A stretch of 5,179 nucleotides of DNA from assembly GCA_002298885.1 (NCBI GenBank), contig DBMK01000263.1, positions 2,924-8,102 on the forward strand, given 5' to 3'. The number at the start of each line of letters is the position of its first letter. Within the stretch, counting starts at the first letter, position 1. The notes beneath the pieces were generated by a model. It saw nothing but the letters and a program-made list of their open reading frames with translations, was not told where the DNA came from and did no database searches. The position numbers and the translations under genes were made by a program. This document shows, one piece after another, positions 1 through 5,136 of the stretch. The DNA comes from Anaerolineaceae bacterium UBA700. GTDB taxonomy: Bacteria; Chloroflexota; Anaerolineae; Anaerolineales; Anaerolineaceae.

Positions 1-31
1 CAGCCTAAAAGAAACCAAATAATCCATTCCA

Positions 32-598
32 TCAATATTTCTGCGCCTCCGGGCAGGGGCCAGACAGGCCGCGCTCCGGGCACAGCAGCAGCTTTAATTC
101 CTGGATGCGGTCCATGGTAAGCTGTTTTGTGCACAACGAAAAAGCCAGTTGTGCGTCCGCTCCGTTCTGGAAGTTTCCCGTTTCCCAGGCGCACTGCTGC
201 TTAGCCAGGGCTTTCCATTGGGTCTGGATCAACTTGAATTCGTCGCGCTGTTCGCCGGAGACCGTGGCTTCGATGTCTGCCAACAATTGATCGAGCTTCT
301 GGTCGGCCCGGTTGGCGTCCGATTCGGCGCAGCGGCTGATTTCCAGTCGGCTGACGGCGGTGCTGGCGCAATCCGCAGGGAGGAAGGTTGAAGTGGGCTG
401 GAGCGTAGCAATTTGACCCGAGGTAACCGGGATCTGGGGTGTGGCGGGACTGACGGCGGTCTCGGTCAGGAAATTAGGGGCGGCAGTGACCAGGTAACGG
501 GTATCCGGCGTGAAAACCTGGGTGGCCGGAGAAGGCGCGCAAGAACTAAGCGATAACAAGACGATTCCGGCGATCCAAAGACGTATTTTCATACTCAT
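32..598 (-). CDS. LprI/DUF1311-domain lipoprotein
   Basis: A 188-residue predicted lipoprotein. Residues 1-20 form a lipoprotein signal: basic start (MSMKIR), hydrophobic core, and lipobox LSSC with the lipidated cysteine at residue 20. A Thr/Pro/Ser-rich linker (about 21-74) leads to a C-terminal LprI/DUF1311-type domain (about 75-172): DC at 76-77, C90, W128, C136, C156 and a terminal TxxRIxEL stretch near 161-167. This cysteine, tryptophan and arginine pattern is the family hallmark; the mycobacterial namesake LprI inhibits lysozyme, but most members are uncharacterised. Two extra cysteines (173, 182) lie in a short tail. The domain should sit outside the cytoplasmic membrane. The start is uncertain: ATG at 598 or, two codons on, ATG at 592; neither has a clear ribosome binding site. 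It lies 25 bases after the 69-residue gene and is probably co-transcribed with it. Family call fairly sure; lysozyme inhibition unproven. Confidence 0.8.
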   Translation of the reverse strand: MSMKIRLWIAGIVLLSLSSCAPSPATQVFTPDTRYLVTAAPNFLTETAVSPATPQIPVTSGQIATLQPTSTFLPADCASTAVSRLEISRCAESDANRADQKLDQLLADIEATVSGEQRDEFKLIQTQWKALAKQQCAWETGNFQNGADAQLAFSLCTKQLTMDRIQELKLLLCPERGLSGPCPEAQKY

Positions 599-623
599 TG
601 GTGACTTTCAATGAAGTCTGTGC

Positions 624-833
624 CTAATATCCCAGCGTCTCCTTGATCTCTTCCGGCAGCATTCTTTCGTCGTCGACCGTGATGGGGGCGCCACCATATT
701 TATCCAGGGTGACCGGCCGCCCGCCCTGGGGCGTGACGCGCACGTATACCCCGCCGTAGCGCACCAGCCGGACCGGGATGCCTCCCTGGCGGACAAAGGT
801 GACAAACTCGCCGGGATTAATCAGGTCAGGCAT
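624..833 (-). CDS. Small protein of four 10-residue repeats, unknown function
   Basis: I do not recognise this 69-residue protein. Residues 16-55 are four tandem 10-residue units (QGGIPVRLVR, YGGVYVRVTP, QGGRPVTLDK, YGGAPITVDD), with the GG pair at 17, 27, 37 and 47. The first residue alternates Q, Y, Q, Y, and alternating hydrophobics follow each GG, as expected for short beta strands joined by glycine turns. The tail (56-69) looks helical and acidic. No signal peptide or membrane segment is visible, so it is probably cytoplasmic. The ATG at 833 was chosen because GGAGG lies 5 bases upstream; a TTG at 845 would add four residues but sits on that ribosome binding site. It is the first gene of the minus-strand pair with the LprI-like lipoprotein. 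Confidence 0.72.
   Translation of the reverse strand: MPDLINPGEFVTFVRQGGIPVRLVRYGGVYVRVTPQGGRPVTLDKYGGAPITVDDERMLPEEIKETLGY
669..788 (-). repeat. Coding tandem repeat, 4 x 30 bases
   Basis: Four consecutive 10-codon units encoding residues 16-55 of the 69-residue protein. The period is exact at protein level (GG every 10 residues) with no insertions. The DNA copies have diverged, so this is an old duplication held by protein structure rather than a recent slippage array. Confidence 0.7.
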
Positions 834-838
834 TTCGG

Positions 839-843
839 CCTCC
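839..843 (-). promoter_or_regulatory. Ribosome binding site of the 69-residue gene
   Basis: GGAGG on the minus strand, 5 bases before the ATG at 833. It decides the start: the alternative TTG at 845 overlaps this element and has no comparable site of its own. Confidence 0.7.
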
Positions 844-893
844 AAATTATTCAGTAAAGAAGATTGGGGTGAAGTTTAAGTAGTTTGTGTGAA

Positions 894-963
894 AAACTTG
901 TAATTTCTATCCACCAGTTTAATCAATATTATATAGTCGTTTTGACCCTCAGGCTACAAGTTT
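894..963. repeat. 9-base inverted repeat around the TATA-like element
   Basis: Arms AAACTTGTA (894-902) and TACAAGTTT (955-963) are perfect reverse complements separated by 52 bases. They bracket the minus-strand TATAAT, and the right arm overlaps its candidate -35. A partial third copy, AAGTTT, lies at 872-877. The pair could be a two-site operator, or chance in A+T-rich sequence. Confidence 0.35.
928..959 (-). promoter_or_regulatory. Candidate promoter for the minus-strand pair
   Basis: On the minus strand, TATAAT lies at 933-928, about 95 bases before the ATG at 833. The -35 side is poor: TTGTAG at 959-954 is 18 bases from an overlapping TATATA (935-930) or 20 from TATAAT. The -10 box is convincing in its A+T-rich setting, but the full promoter is a guess. 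Confidence 0.3.
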
Positions 964-972
964 ATCGAAAAT

Positions 973-998
973 TGAACCTTTTTTGGTTCTTCAGGTAC
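973..998 (+). promoter_or_regulatory. Candidate ECF-type promoter, distal copy
   Basis: TGAAC at 973-977 and AGGTAC at 993-998, with 22 bases from the T of TGAAC to the G of GTAC. ECF promoters commonly have a -35 core containing GAAC and a -10 core such as CGT(A/C) about 16-17 bases on, so spacing and -35 fit. The -35 is also one arm of the hairpin GAACC-T6-GGTTC (974-989). A second copy with identical spacing lies 76 bases downstream. No start site is known. Confidence 0.35.
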
Positions 999-1048
999 AT
1001 ATTTAGTGAATGACTGCGGCAGGCTCAAAAAATCAGCTTGAGATAAAA

Positions 1049-1074
1049 TGAACTGGGCCTGCTGCCCAAGGTAC
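1049..1074 (+). promoter_or_regulatory. Candidate ECF-type promoter, proximal copy
   Basis: TGAAC at 1049-1053 and AGGTAC at 1069-1074, the same motif and spacing as the copy at 973-998. Transcription from here would start near 1080, giving a leader of about 20 bases before the sigma-factor ATG at 1101. This fits the common pattern of an ECF sigma factor driving its own operon, but the -10 half is not a standard consensus. Confidence 0.4.
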
Positions 1075-1100
1075 CGGCAAGACGTGGGTGAGCAGAGAAC

Positions 1101-1697
1101 ATGGTTACACTGGAAGCGCAGTTGAGCACCTCCCAAACAGTCCAGGACCAGGATAAGGAATTGATCCGGCGCATTGCTGCGGGCGATGAAGATGCCCTGC
1201 AGGCCTTGTACGCTGCCTGCGGCCAGCGCCTGTACGCCTACGCCATGCGCCTGACCGGAGACCCGGCTGCGGCGGAGGAAGTGCTGCAGGACAGCCTGGT
1301 CGCCGCCTGGCAGGGGGCGGGCCGCTTCCGGGGCGAGGGACGCGCCATCGCCTGGCTGCTGGGCATTGTGCACAACAAGGCGCTCAACAGCCGGCGCGTT
1401 CGCCGCCCGAAACGCCTGGACGAAGAGCAGGCCGAGCCGGCTGCCCCAGGCCCGCTGCCCGAAGCCCAGGCCGTCCAAAACGACCGGCGCCGCCGCCTGA
1501 ACGCCGCCATTAGCGGCCTGTCGCTGGAGCACCGCACCGTGTTGGAGCTGGTGTTTTACCAGGGATTGAGCCTGGAAGAAGCCGCGGCGGTCATCGGCTG
1601 CCCGCTGGGGACGGTGAAAAGCCGCCTGAATTACGCCAAGACCAGCCTGCGCGGCCTGTTGAGCCGCACCGGGATGGATGGAGAGGATGTGGCATGA
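1101..1697 (+). CDS. ECF-family RNA polymerase sigma factor
   Basis: A 198-residue cytoplasmic sigma-70 factor of the extracytoplasmic-function class, which directs RNA polymerase to a small regulon. Region 2 spans about residues 30-100: DALQALYAACGQRLYAYAMRL, then a DPAAAEEVLQDSLVAAW stretch typical of the core-binding and -10-melting helices, then WLLGIVHNKALNSRR. A Pro/Ala/Glu-rich linker (about 103-127) joins region 4 (about 130-187), whose helix-turn-helix is LSLEEAAAVIGCPLGTVKSRL, reading the -35 element. Only regions 2 and 4 are present and the length is normal for the class. The ATG at 1101 is the only reasonable start; its ribosome binding site is weak (GTGAG at 1088-1092). The gene overlaps the downstream anti-sigma gene by 4 bases. 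Two ECF-like promoter motifs upstream suggest autoregulation. Confidence 0.95.
   Translation: MVTLEAQLSTSQTVQDQDKELIRRIAAGDEDALQALYAACGQRLYAYAMRLTGDPAAAEEVLQDSLVAAWQGAGRFRGEGRAIAWLLGIVHNKALNSRRVRRPKRLDEEQAEPAAPGPLPEAQAVQNDRRRRLNAAISGLSLEHRTVLELVFYQGLSLEEAAAVIGCPLGTVKSRLNYAKTSLRGLLSRTGMDGEDVA
1681..1687 (+). promoter_or_regulatory. Ribosome binding site of the anti-sigma gene
   Basis: GAGAGGA inside the last codons of the sigma-factor gene, 6 bases before the ATG at 1694. With the ATGA overlap it supports translational coupling, which would keep sigma and anti-sigma amounts matched. Confidence 0.7.
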
Positions 1698-2584
1698 GTG
1701 ACCACGACCTGTTGAACGAACTGCTGCCGCTGTATGCAGCCGGCCAGTTGGACGAACCCCGGCGCCGCCGCGTGGCGGCTCACCTGGCCGACTGCCCCGA
1801 ATGCCAGGCCGACCTGGAACTGTGGCGCAGCGTTTCCGTCGCCATCCGGGCGGCTGACCAGCGGCTGGAGGCTCCGACCGGCCTGGCGCAAAAAACCCTG
1901 CAGCGCGTGCGCCAGCCGCGCCGGCCCAACCTGCTGCTGCGCGCCTGGCAGATGCTGCGCGCCCAGGCCCGGCTGGTGCAGGGCGAGTTGTGGCCGGCTT
2001 CAGCCGCAATCATTGCCATCGGTTATTTTTTGGCGGTGATGGCCGATAACGCCGGCGTGATCCGAGCCCTATCACCCATGGTTGCCTCGGCCTGCATTGC
2101 CGTTATTTTCCGCTCTGAAAACGATCCGGCGGTCGAGCTCGAGCTGGCCTGTCCCACCTCGCCGCGCCAGATCCTGCTGGCGCGCCTGGCGCTGGTGTTC
2201 GGCTACAACTTCCTGCTTTCGCTGGCGGCCAGCCTGGCCCTGCTGCCGGTGCTTCCGGCGTTGAAGGTGGGGCCGCTGGACGTATTGGTGCTGGGCTGGC
2301 TGGGGCCGATGGCTTTTCTGTCCTCGGCGGCGCTGCTGTTATCGCTGCTCATCGGCGCCAGCAACGCACTGACGGTGGCGTATCTTGCCTGGCTGCTCCA
2401 GTTCGTCAATCAAGGCCTGGTGCGCACCAATCTGCACGTCCAGGCCGAGATCAATACGGCGCTGGCCTGGTACCAACAATTGTGGCAGCAGCCAGTTGTG
2501 CTGGTGGGGTTATCCCTCGTGCTGCTCGTTGGCGCACTATTCCTTGCCGGCCGCAGCGAACGCAGCCTGCCGCGCCTGGTCTGA
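1694..2584 (+). CDS. Zinc-finger anti-sigma factor with a permease-like membrane domain
   Basis: A 296-residue predicted anti-sigma factor. Residues 1-45 form a zf-HC2/ZAS-type domain with the HxxxCxxC motif (H30, C34, C37); H4 could be the fourth zinc ligand, where many relatives have cysteine. Such domains bind the cognate ECF sigma factor, here the gene overlapping by ATGA. After a basic, helical linker (about 46-98) come about six hydrophobic segments (roughly 101-118, 122-140, 163-190, 194-220, 222-240, 266-286). Most anti-sigma factors have one membrane span. This domain instead aligns end to end with the 224-residue permease of the operon: DPAVELELACP (144-154) matches DPALELQFATP there, LGWLGP matches LAWLVP, and both end in a hydrophobic helix followed by RxER. 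I infer a fusion of a sigma-binding head to an ABC-2-like permease fold, so it may be both regulator and transporter subunit. Anti-sigma role likely; transport role uncertain. Confidence 0.88.
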   Translation: MSDHDLLNELLPLYAAGQLDEPRRRRVAAHLADCPECQADLELWRSVSVAIRAADQRLEAPTGLAQKTLQRVRQPRRPNLLLRAWQMLRAQARLVQGELWPASAAIIAIGYFLAVMADNAGVIRALSPMVASACIAVIFRSENDPAVELELACPTSPRQILLARLALVFGYNFLLSLAASLALLPVLPALKVGPLDVLVLGWLGPMAFLSSAALLLSLLIGASNALTVAYLAWLLQFVNQGLVRTNLHVQAEINTALAWYQQLWQQPVVLVGLSLVLLVGALFLAGRSERSLPRLV

Positions 2585-2610
2585 CATCGTATGGGGTAAT
2601 CAATGGATGC

Positions 2611-2677
2611 CTGTAGGGGCACGGGGGTTCATCAATGACCCAGGTACTGGAAGGCCTCCCGTGCCCCTACCTTACAG
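2611..2677. repeat. Inverted repeat element inside the operon
   Basis: GTAGGGGCACGGG (2613-2625) and CCCGTGCCCCTAC (2658-2670) are perfect 13-base inverted arms, extendable by about two pairs with one G-U. The loop is about 30 bases. CTGTA (2611-2615) and TACAG (2673-2677) match at the outer ends but are offset by 3 bases on the right. It fills much of the 127-base gap between the anti-sigma gene and the first permease gene. There is no T-run after it, so it is not a classic terminator. It resembles dispersed palindromic (REP or MITE-like) elements I associate with Chloroflexota; copy number cannot be seen here. Confidence 0.75.
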
Positions 2678-2701
2678 CCGGACCCGAATCACTAGAAGTA
2701 T

Positions 2702-2705
2702 GGAG
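2702..2705 (+). promoter_or_regulatory. Ribosome binding site deciding the first permease start
   Basis: GGAG at 2702-2705 lies 6 bases before the ATG at 2712. It overlaps the alternative in-frame ATG at 2700, which has only a weak AGAAG upstream, so the later start is preferred. Confidence 0.6.
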
Positions 2706-2711
2706 TTGTCT

Positions 2712-3494
2712 ATGCGTTTGTTCTGGAATGTGGTTGCGTATGAATTTAAAATGTCGATCCGCCGCAAAGGGCTGTGGCTGACGTACGGCTTGCTGTTTGC
2801 CTTTTACAGCCTGTCCTTCGTGTCGAATCTGCTCGAAAGGCTGCCCGAAAACCTGATGACGGTCGAGAATCTATGGATGCTGGCCGCCCAGGCCGCCATC
2901 TCCTTGAACCTTTTCGTGCCCGTGGTGGCCGGAATCTCGGCGGCAGACCGGCTGGTTCGCGACGGCAAGCTGGGGGTGGACGAACTGCTGCACAGCACTT
3001 CCCTCAAGCCGGCGGCTTACCTGGCGGGCAAGTACCTGGGTGTTCTGGCGTCGCTGCTGGCGCCCGTGCTCGGGTACGACCTGCTCATTGGCCTTTTCTA
3101 CCTCATCCGCGGCGTTCCGCCTATCATCGTCCCCATGTTCCTGGGCGTTTTTGGGGTGATGAACTTGCCCGCCATCGCCTTCGTGACCGCCTTCTCGCTG
3201 GGCGTTCCGACGATCATGCCATTGCGGGTGTACCAGGTGCTGTTCACCGGCTACTGGTTTTGGGGCAATTACCTGAACCCGGCCGTATTTCCAACCATCG
3301 CCGGCTCGCTGCTCACAGCCAACGGCCGGATTGCCCTGGAAGGCTGGTTCGGAGGGTTCCTGAGCGTCGATAAAGTCGCACCGGCGTACACCTCGACGGA
3401 TGTCTTCATCAACTTATTCCTGCTGGGTCTGTTGGCGCTCGCCGCCATGCTCGTCACCGGGCAGGTGCTGGCCTGGCGCGCCCGGCGGGCTTGA
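2712..3494 (+). CDS. ABC-2-type transporter permease subunit (260 residues)
   Basis: A multi-span inner-membrane protein, probably the larger channel subunit of the exporter powered by the ATPase at 4194-5093. Residues 1-20 are a basic, cytoplasmic amphipathic stretch (MRLFWNVVAYEFKMSIRRKG), typical of ABC-2 permeases. Hydrophobic segments follow at about 21-40, 56-78, 103-132, 135-165, 169-200 and 232-254, and the C-terminus is basic (WRARRA). Between segments 2 and 3 lies a cytoplasmic stretch with DELLHSTSLKP (90-100), the position where these proteins carry a conserved acidic EL motif. The ATG at 2712 is chosen over 2700 on ribosome-binding-site grounds; the frame stays open upstream into the anti-sigma gene, but that part has no family features. 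The inverted repeat lies just upstream, and the next permease begins 13 bases downstream. The substrate cannot be read from sequence. Confidence 0.82.
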   Translation: MRLFWNVVAYEFKMSIRRKGLWLTYGLLFAFYSLSFVSNLLERLPENLMTVENLWMLAAQAAISLNLFVPVVAGISAADRLVRDGKLGVDELLHSTSLKPAAYLAGKYLGVLASLLAPVLGYDLLIGLFYLIRGVPPIIVPMFLGVFGVMNLPAIAFVTAFSLGVPTIMPLRVYQVLFTGYWFWGNYLNPAVFPTIAGSLLTANGRIALEGWFGGFLSVDKVAPAYTSTDVFINLFLLGLLALAAMLVTGQVLAWRARRA

Positions 3495-3507
3495 TTGAGA
3501 TTACAAA

Positions 3508-4182
3508 ATGAAACACTTTAATTTCTTACCTCTATCCTACGATTTGCGCGCCCGTCAGGCCGGCCTGTTGTGGTTCCCGGCTGCGCTGTGGGGCTTGTTT
3601 GCCATCCTGGTGTGGATCATGCGCGGCCAGCAGCAGGCATTCGATGTCGGGCGCGGTTTCCTGGGAGTGGTGCTGCCGCTGATCGGCGGGATCATGGCGG
3701 CCTACGCCGTGGTGGATGACCCGGCCCTGGAGCTGCAGTTTGCAACGCCGCGCCAGACAGCCAGGCTGCTGGCGGAACGCCTGGGTGTGGTGCTGGCCGT
3801 CCTGGGAATTACGGCTATCCTCTACCAGGTTTACCTGCCCCTTTCGGGCACGGACCTTGCGCCTTTGGGCAGCCTCGCTGCCCGCCAGTTGGCCTGGCTG
3901 GTGCCGTGCCTGGCTATGATCGCCCTCGGCAGCCTGCTGGCCCAGGTGGCTACCCAGGCGCCGCCGGCCGCGCTGGGCATCGGCATCCTGTGGATCTTTG
4001 AATTTGCATTCCGCGACGGCTTCGCCGCCAGCCCGGTCGGCCAATACCTGCTGCTGTTCATGGGCGCGCTCTATCCCACAGACAGCGTTTTGCCTGCCAA
4101 CCAGTTGGTTTTGCTGGCGCTGGCCGGGCTGATGCTGGTTGCAGCCTGGGGATTGCTGAAAAGACAGGAACGTTATATTTAA
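3508..4182 (+). CDS. ABC-2-like transporter permease subunit (224 residues)
   Basis: A hydrophobic membrane protein with about six spans (roughly residues 19-38, 50-68, 92-112, 127-147, 153-168 and 180-216), starting with a short basic cytoplasmic end and finishing with KRQERYI. A cytoplasmic motif DPALELQFATP (71-81) between spans 2 and 3 is nearly repeated in the anti-sigma protein of this operon (its residues 144-154), and the two membrane domains can be laid side by side from first to last span. In layout it resembles small heme-exporter-B-like or ABC-2-like permeases, but I cannot assign a family by name. The start ATG at 3508 has a weak GAGA 7 bases upstream and lies 13 bases after the previous stop, so translation is probably coupled. 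The ATPase gene follows after 11 bases. It likely pairs with the 260-residue permease. Confidence 0.8.
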   Translation: MKHFNFLPLSYDLRARQAGLLWFPAALWGLFAILVWIMRGQQQAFDVGRGFLGVVLPLIGGIMAAYAVVDDPALELQFATPRQTARLLAERLGVVLAVLGITAILYQVYLPLSGTDLAPLGSLAARQLAWLVPCLAMIALGSLLAQVATQAPPAALGIGILWIFEFAFRDGFAASPVGQYLLLFMGALYPTDSVLPANQLVLLALAGLMLVAAWGLLKRQERYI

Positions 4183-4186
4183 GGAA
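4181..4186 (+). promoter_or_regulatory. Ribosome binding site of the ATPase gene
   Basis: AAGGAA overlaps the stop codon of the upstream permease gene and lies 7 bases before the ATG at 4194. It supports this start and tight coupling of permease and ATPase synthesis. Confidence 0.65.
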
Positions 4187-4193
4187 AATAACA

Positions 4194-5093
4194 ATGATTG
4201 AAATCAAAGGCTTGACCAAGGTGTATAAAAGCGGCGCCCAGGCAGTACGGGCGCTGGATGGGATCGATCTCGAAATTGGCAACGGAATGTTTGGGCTGCT
4301 CGGGCCCAACGGCGCCGGCAAGACCACGCTCATGCGCATCCTGGCGGGCATCGTCAACCCAACCAGCGGCAGCGTGCGCGTGGACGGGCAGGGGCTGGCT
4401 ACCGAAAAAGAAAAAGCGGCGCTGAAGGCCAGGCTGGGCTACCTGCCCCAGGAGCTGGGGCTGTATCCCGACCTGACGGCGCGCCAGTTCGTGGATTACA
4501 TGGCTATCCTCAAGGGCCTGGAGGATCCGGCTGCCCGCAGCCGGCGGGTGGGCCAGGTGATTGAAATGGTCGGGCTGGAAGGGGCCGCCGACCGCAAGAT
4601 CAAGGGCTTTTCGGGCGGCATGAAACGCCGGGTGGGCATTGCCCAGGCCCTGGTCAACGACCCGCGCATCGTCATCGTCGACGAGCCGACCGCCGGGCTG
4701 GACCCCGAGGAGCGCATCCGCTTCCGCAACATGCTGGTCGACCTGGCTTCGGAGCGGGTGGTCATCCTTTCCACCCACATCGTGGAGGATATCGGCCAGA
4801 CCAGCCGCGACATGGCCGTGCTGGCCAGCGGCAAACTGTTGTTCCGCGGCAGCCCGGCGGACCTGATCCACGCGGCCGAAGGCCGGGTGTGGACCCTGAC
4901 GGCGCCCTCCACCCGCAAGCCGGACAACGGCCTGACGGTGGTATCGATGCTGCACCTTGCCGAGGGCACGCAGTACCGCCTGGTGGGCGCCTCGGCCGCC
5001 GGCCACCCCGAGGCGGCCGCCGCCGCGCCCGGACTGGAAGACGGCTACGTGTGGCTGATGAAATCCACCGGCCACGCCCTTGAGGCCGTTTAA
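4194..5093 (+). CDS. ABC transporter ATP-binding protein
   Basis: A complete 299-residue ABC ATPase that hydrolyses ATP at the cytoplasmic face of the membrane to drive the permeases encoded just upstream. All motifs are present: Walker A GPNGAGKTT (37-45), Q-loop YLPQE with Q86, signature FSGGMKRR (139-146), Walker B IVIVDE (159-164), D-loop GLD (168-170) and H-loop STH with H195. FSGGM in place of LSGGQ is usual for ABC-2/DRA-type exporters of the CcmA class. The C-terminal 70 residues form a small accessory domain ending in LEDGYVWLM (281-289), a stretch common near the end of this class. An Ala-rich segment (267-279) is a probable loop. The start at ATG 4194 is fixed by AAGGAA upstream. 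It is the last gene of the operon. Substrates of this class range from drugs and peptides to lipids, so none is proposed. Confidence 0.95.
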   Translation: MIEIKGLTKVYKSGAQAVRALDGIDLEIGNGMFGLLGPNGAGKTTLMRILAGIVNPTSGSVRVDGQGLATEKEKAALKARLGYLPQELGLYPDLTARQFVDYMAILKGLEDPAARSRRVGQVIEMVGLEGAADRKIKGFSGGMKRRVGIAQALVNDPRIVIVDEPTAGLDPEERIRFRNMLVDLASERVVILSTHIVEDIGQTSRDMAVLASGKLLFRGSPADLIHAAEGRVWTLTAPSTRKPDNGLTVVSMLHLAEGTQYRLVGASAAGHPEAAAAAPGLEDGYVWLMKSTGHALEAV

Positions 5094-5094
5094 C

Positions 5095-5133
5095 CTCACC
5101 CCCAACCCCCTCTCCACAGGGTGGAGAGGGGGC
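5095..5133 (+). terminator. Strong hairpin after the operon, possible terminator and repeat
   Basis: CCCCCTCTCCAC (5106-5117) and GTGGAGAGGGGG (5121-5132) form a perfect 12-pair stem with the 3-base loop AGG, starting 13 bases after the ATPase stop. Only TTT follows the stem before an A-run, so intrinsic termination would be weak. The preceding CTCACCCCCAA and this stem look like a dispersed repeat I associate with Chloroflexota, so the element may be a repeat that landed at the operon end. Confidence 0.55.
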
Positions 5134-5136
5134 TTT

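Larger units (their letters stand above)
834..1100. other. Divergent intergenic control region
   Basis: About 267 bases between the minus-strand pair and the plus-strand sigma-factor operon. I see no gene in it. The half nearer the 69-residue gene (about 845-1000) is clearly A+T-rich compared with the flanking genes. It contains a minus-strand TATAAT at 928-933, a 9-base inverted repeat (894-902 and 955-963), a GAACC-T6-GGTTC hairpin (974-989), two TGAAC...AGGTAC motifs on the plus strand, and small hairpin candidates CTCAA/TTGAG (1024-1042) and TGGGC/GCCCA (1054-1068). Both transcription units probably start here. Confidence 0.7.

Noticed and set aside
1..31. Terminator after the lipoprotein gene
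   Set aside because: No hairpin or T-run on the minus strand is visible in the 31 bases available; any terminator lies outside the window.
834..845. TTG start at 845 for the 69-residue protein
   Set aside because: It would start on the GGAGG ribosome binding site that serves the ATG at 833, and has no ribosome binding site of its own.
1043..1049. TAAAAT as a housekeeping -10 box for the sigma operon
   Set aside because: Five of six bases match, but no -35 element lies 16-18 bases upstream. The nearby ECF-like motif fits better, though this remains possible.
954..2009. Long minus-strand open frame (351 codons) opposite the sigma and anti-sigma genes
   Set aside because: It is antisense to two well-supported genes, is rich in Ala, Gly, Arg and Gln, and shows no domain. 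Long shadow frames are expected in G+C-rich coding DNA.
2385..2711. Upstream extension of the first permease frame into the anti-sigma gene
   Set aside because: The extra 109 residues overlap the anti-sigma coding sequence, cross the inverted repeat, and look like an out-of-frame shadow (Cys, Ser, Arg and Trp-rich). A good GGAG site supports ATG 2712.
2774..3373. Plus-strand alternative frame (199 codons) inside the first permease gene
   Set aside because: It is Arg/Gly/Pro-rich without any domain and lies wholly within a gene with clear membrane-protein character.
3532..4194. Minus-strand open frame (220 codons) opposite the 224-residue permease
   Set aside because: It is Gln/Arg-rich without hydrophobic or motif structure and mirrors a clear membrane-protein gene.
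4179..5117. Minus-strand open frame (312 codons) opposite the ABC ATPase
   Set aside because: The plus-strand ATPase has every family motif. The antisense product is His/Gly/Gln-rich with no recognisable features.
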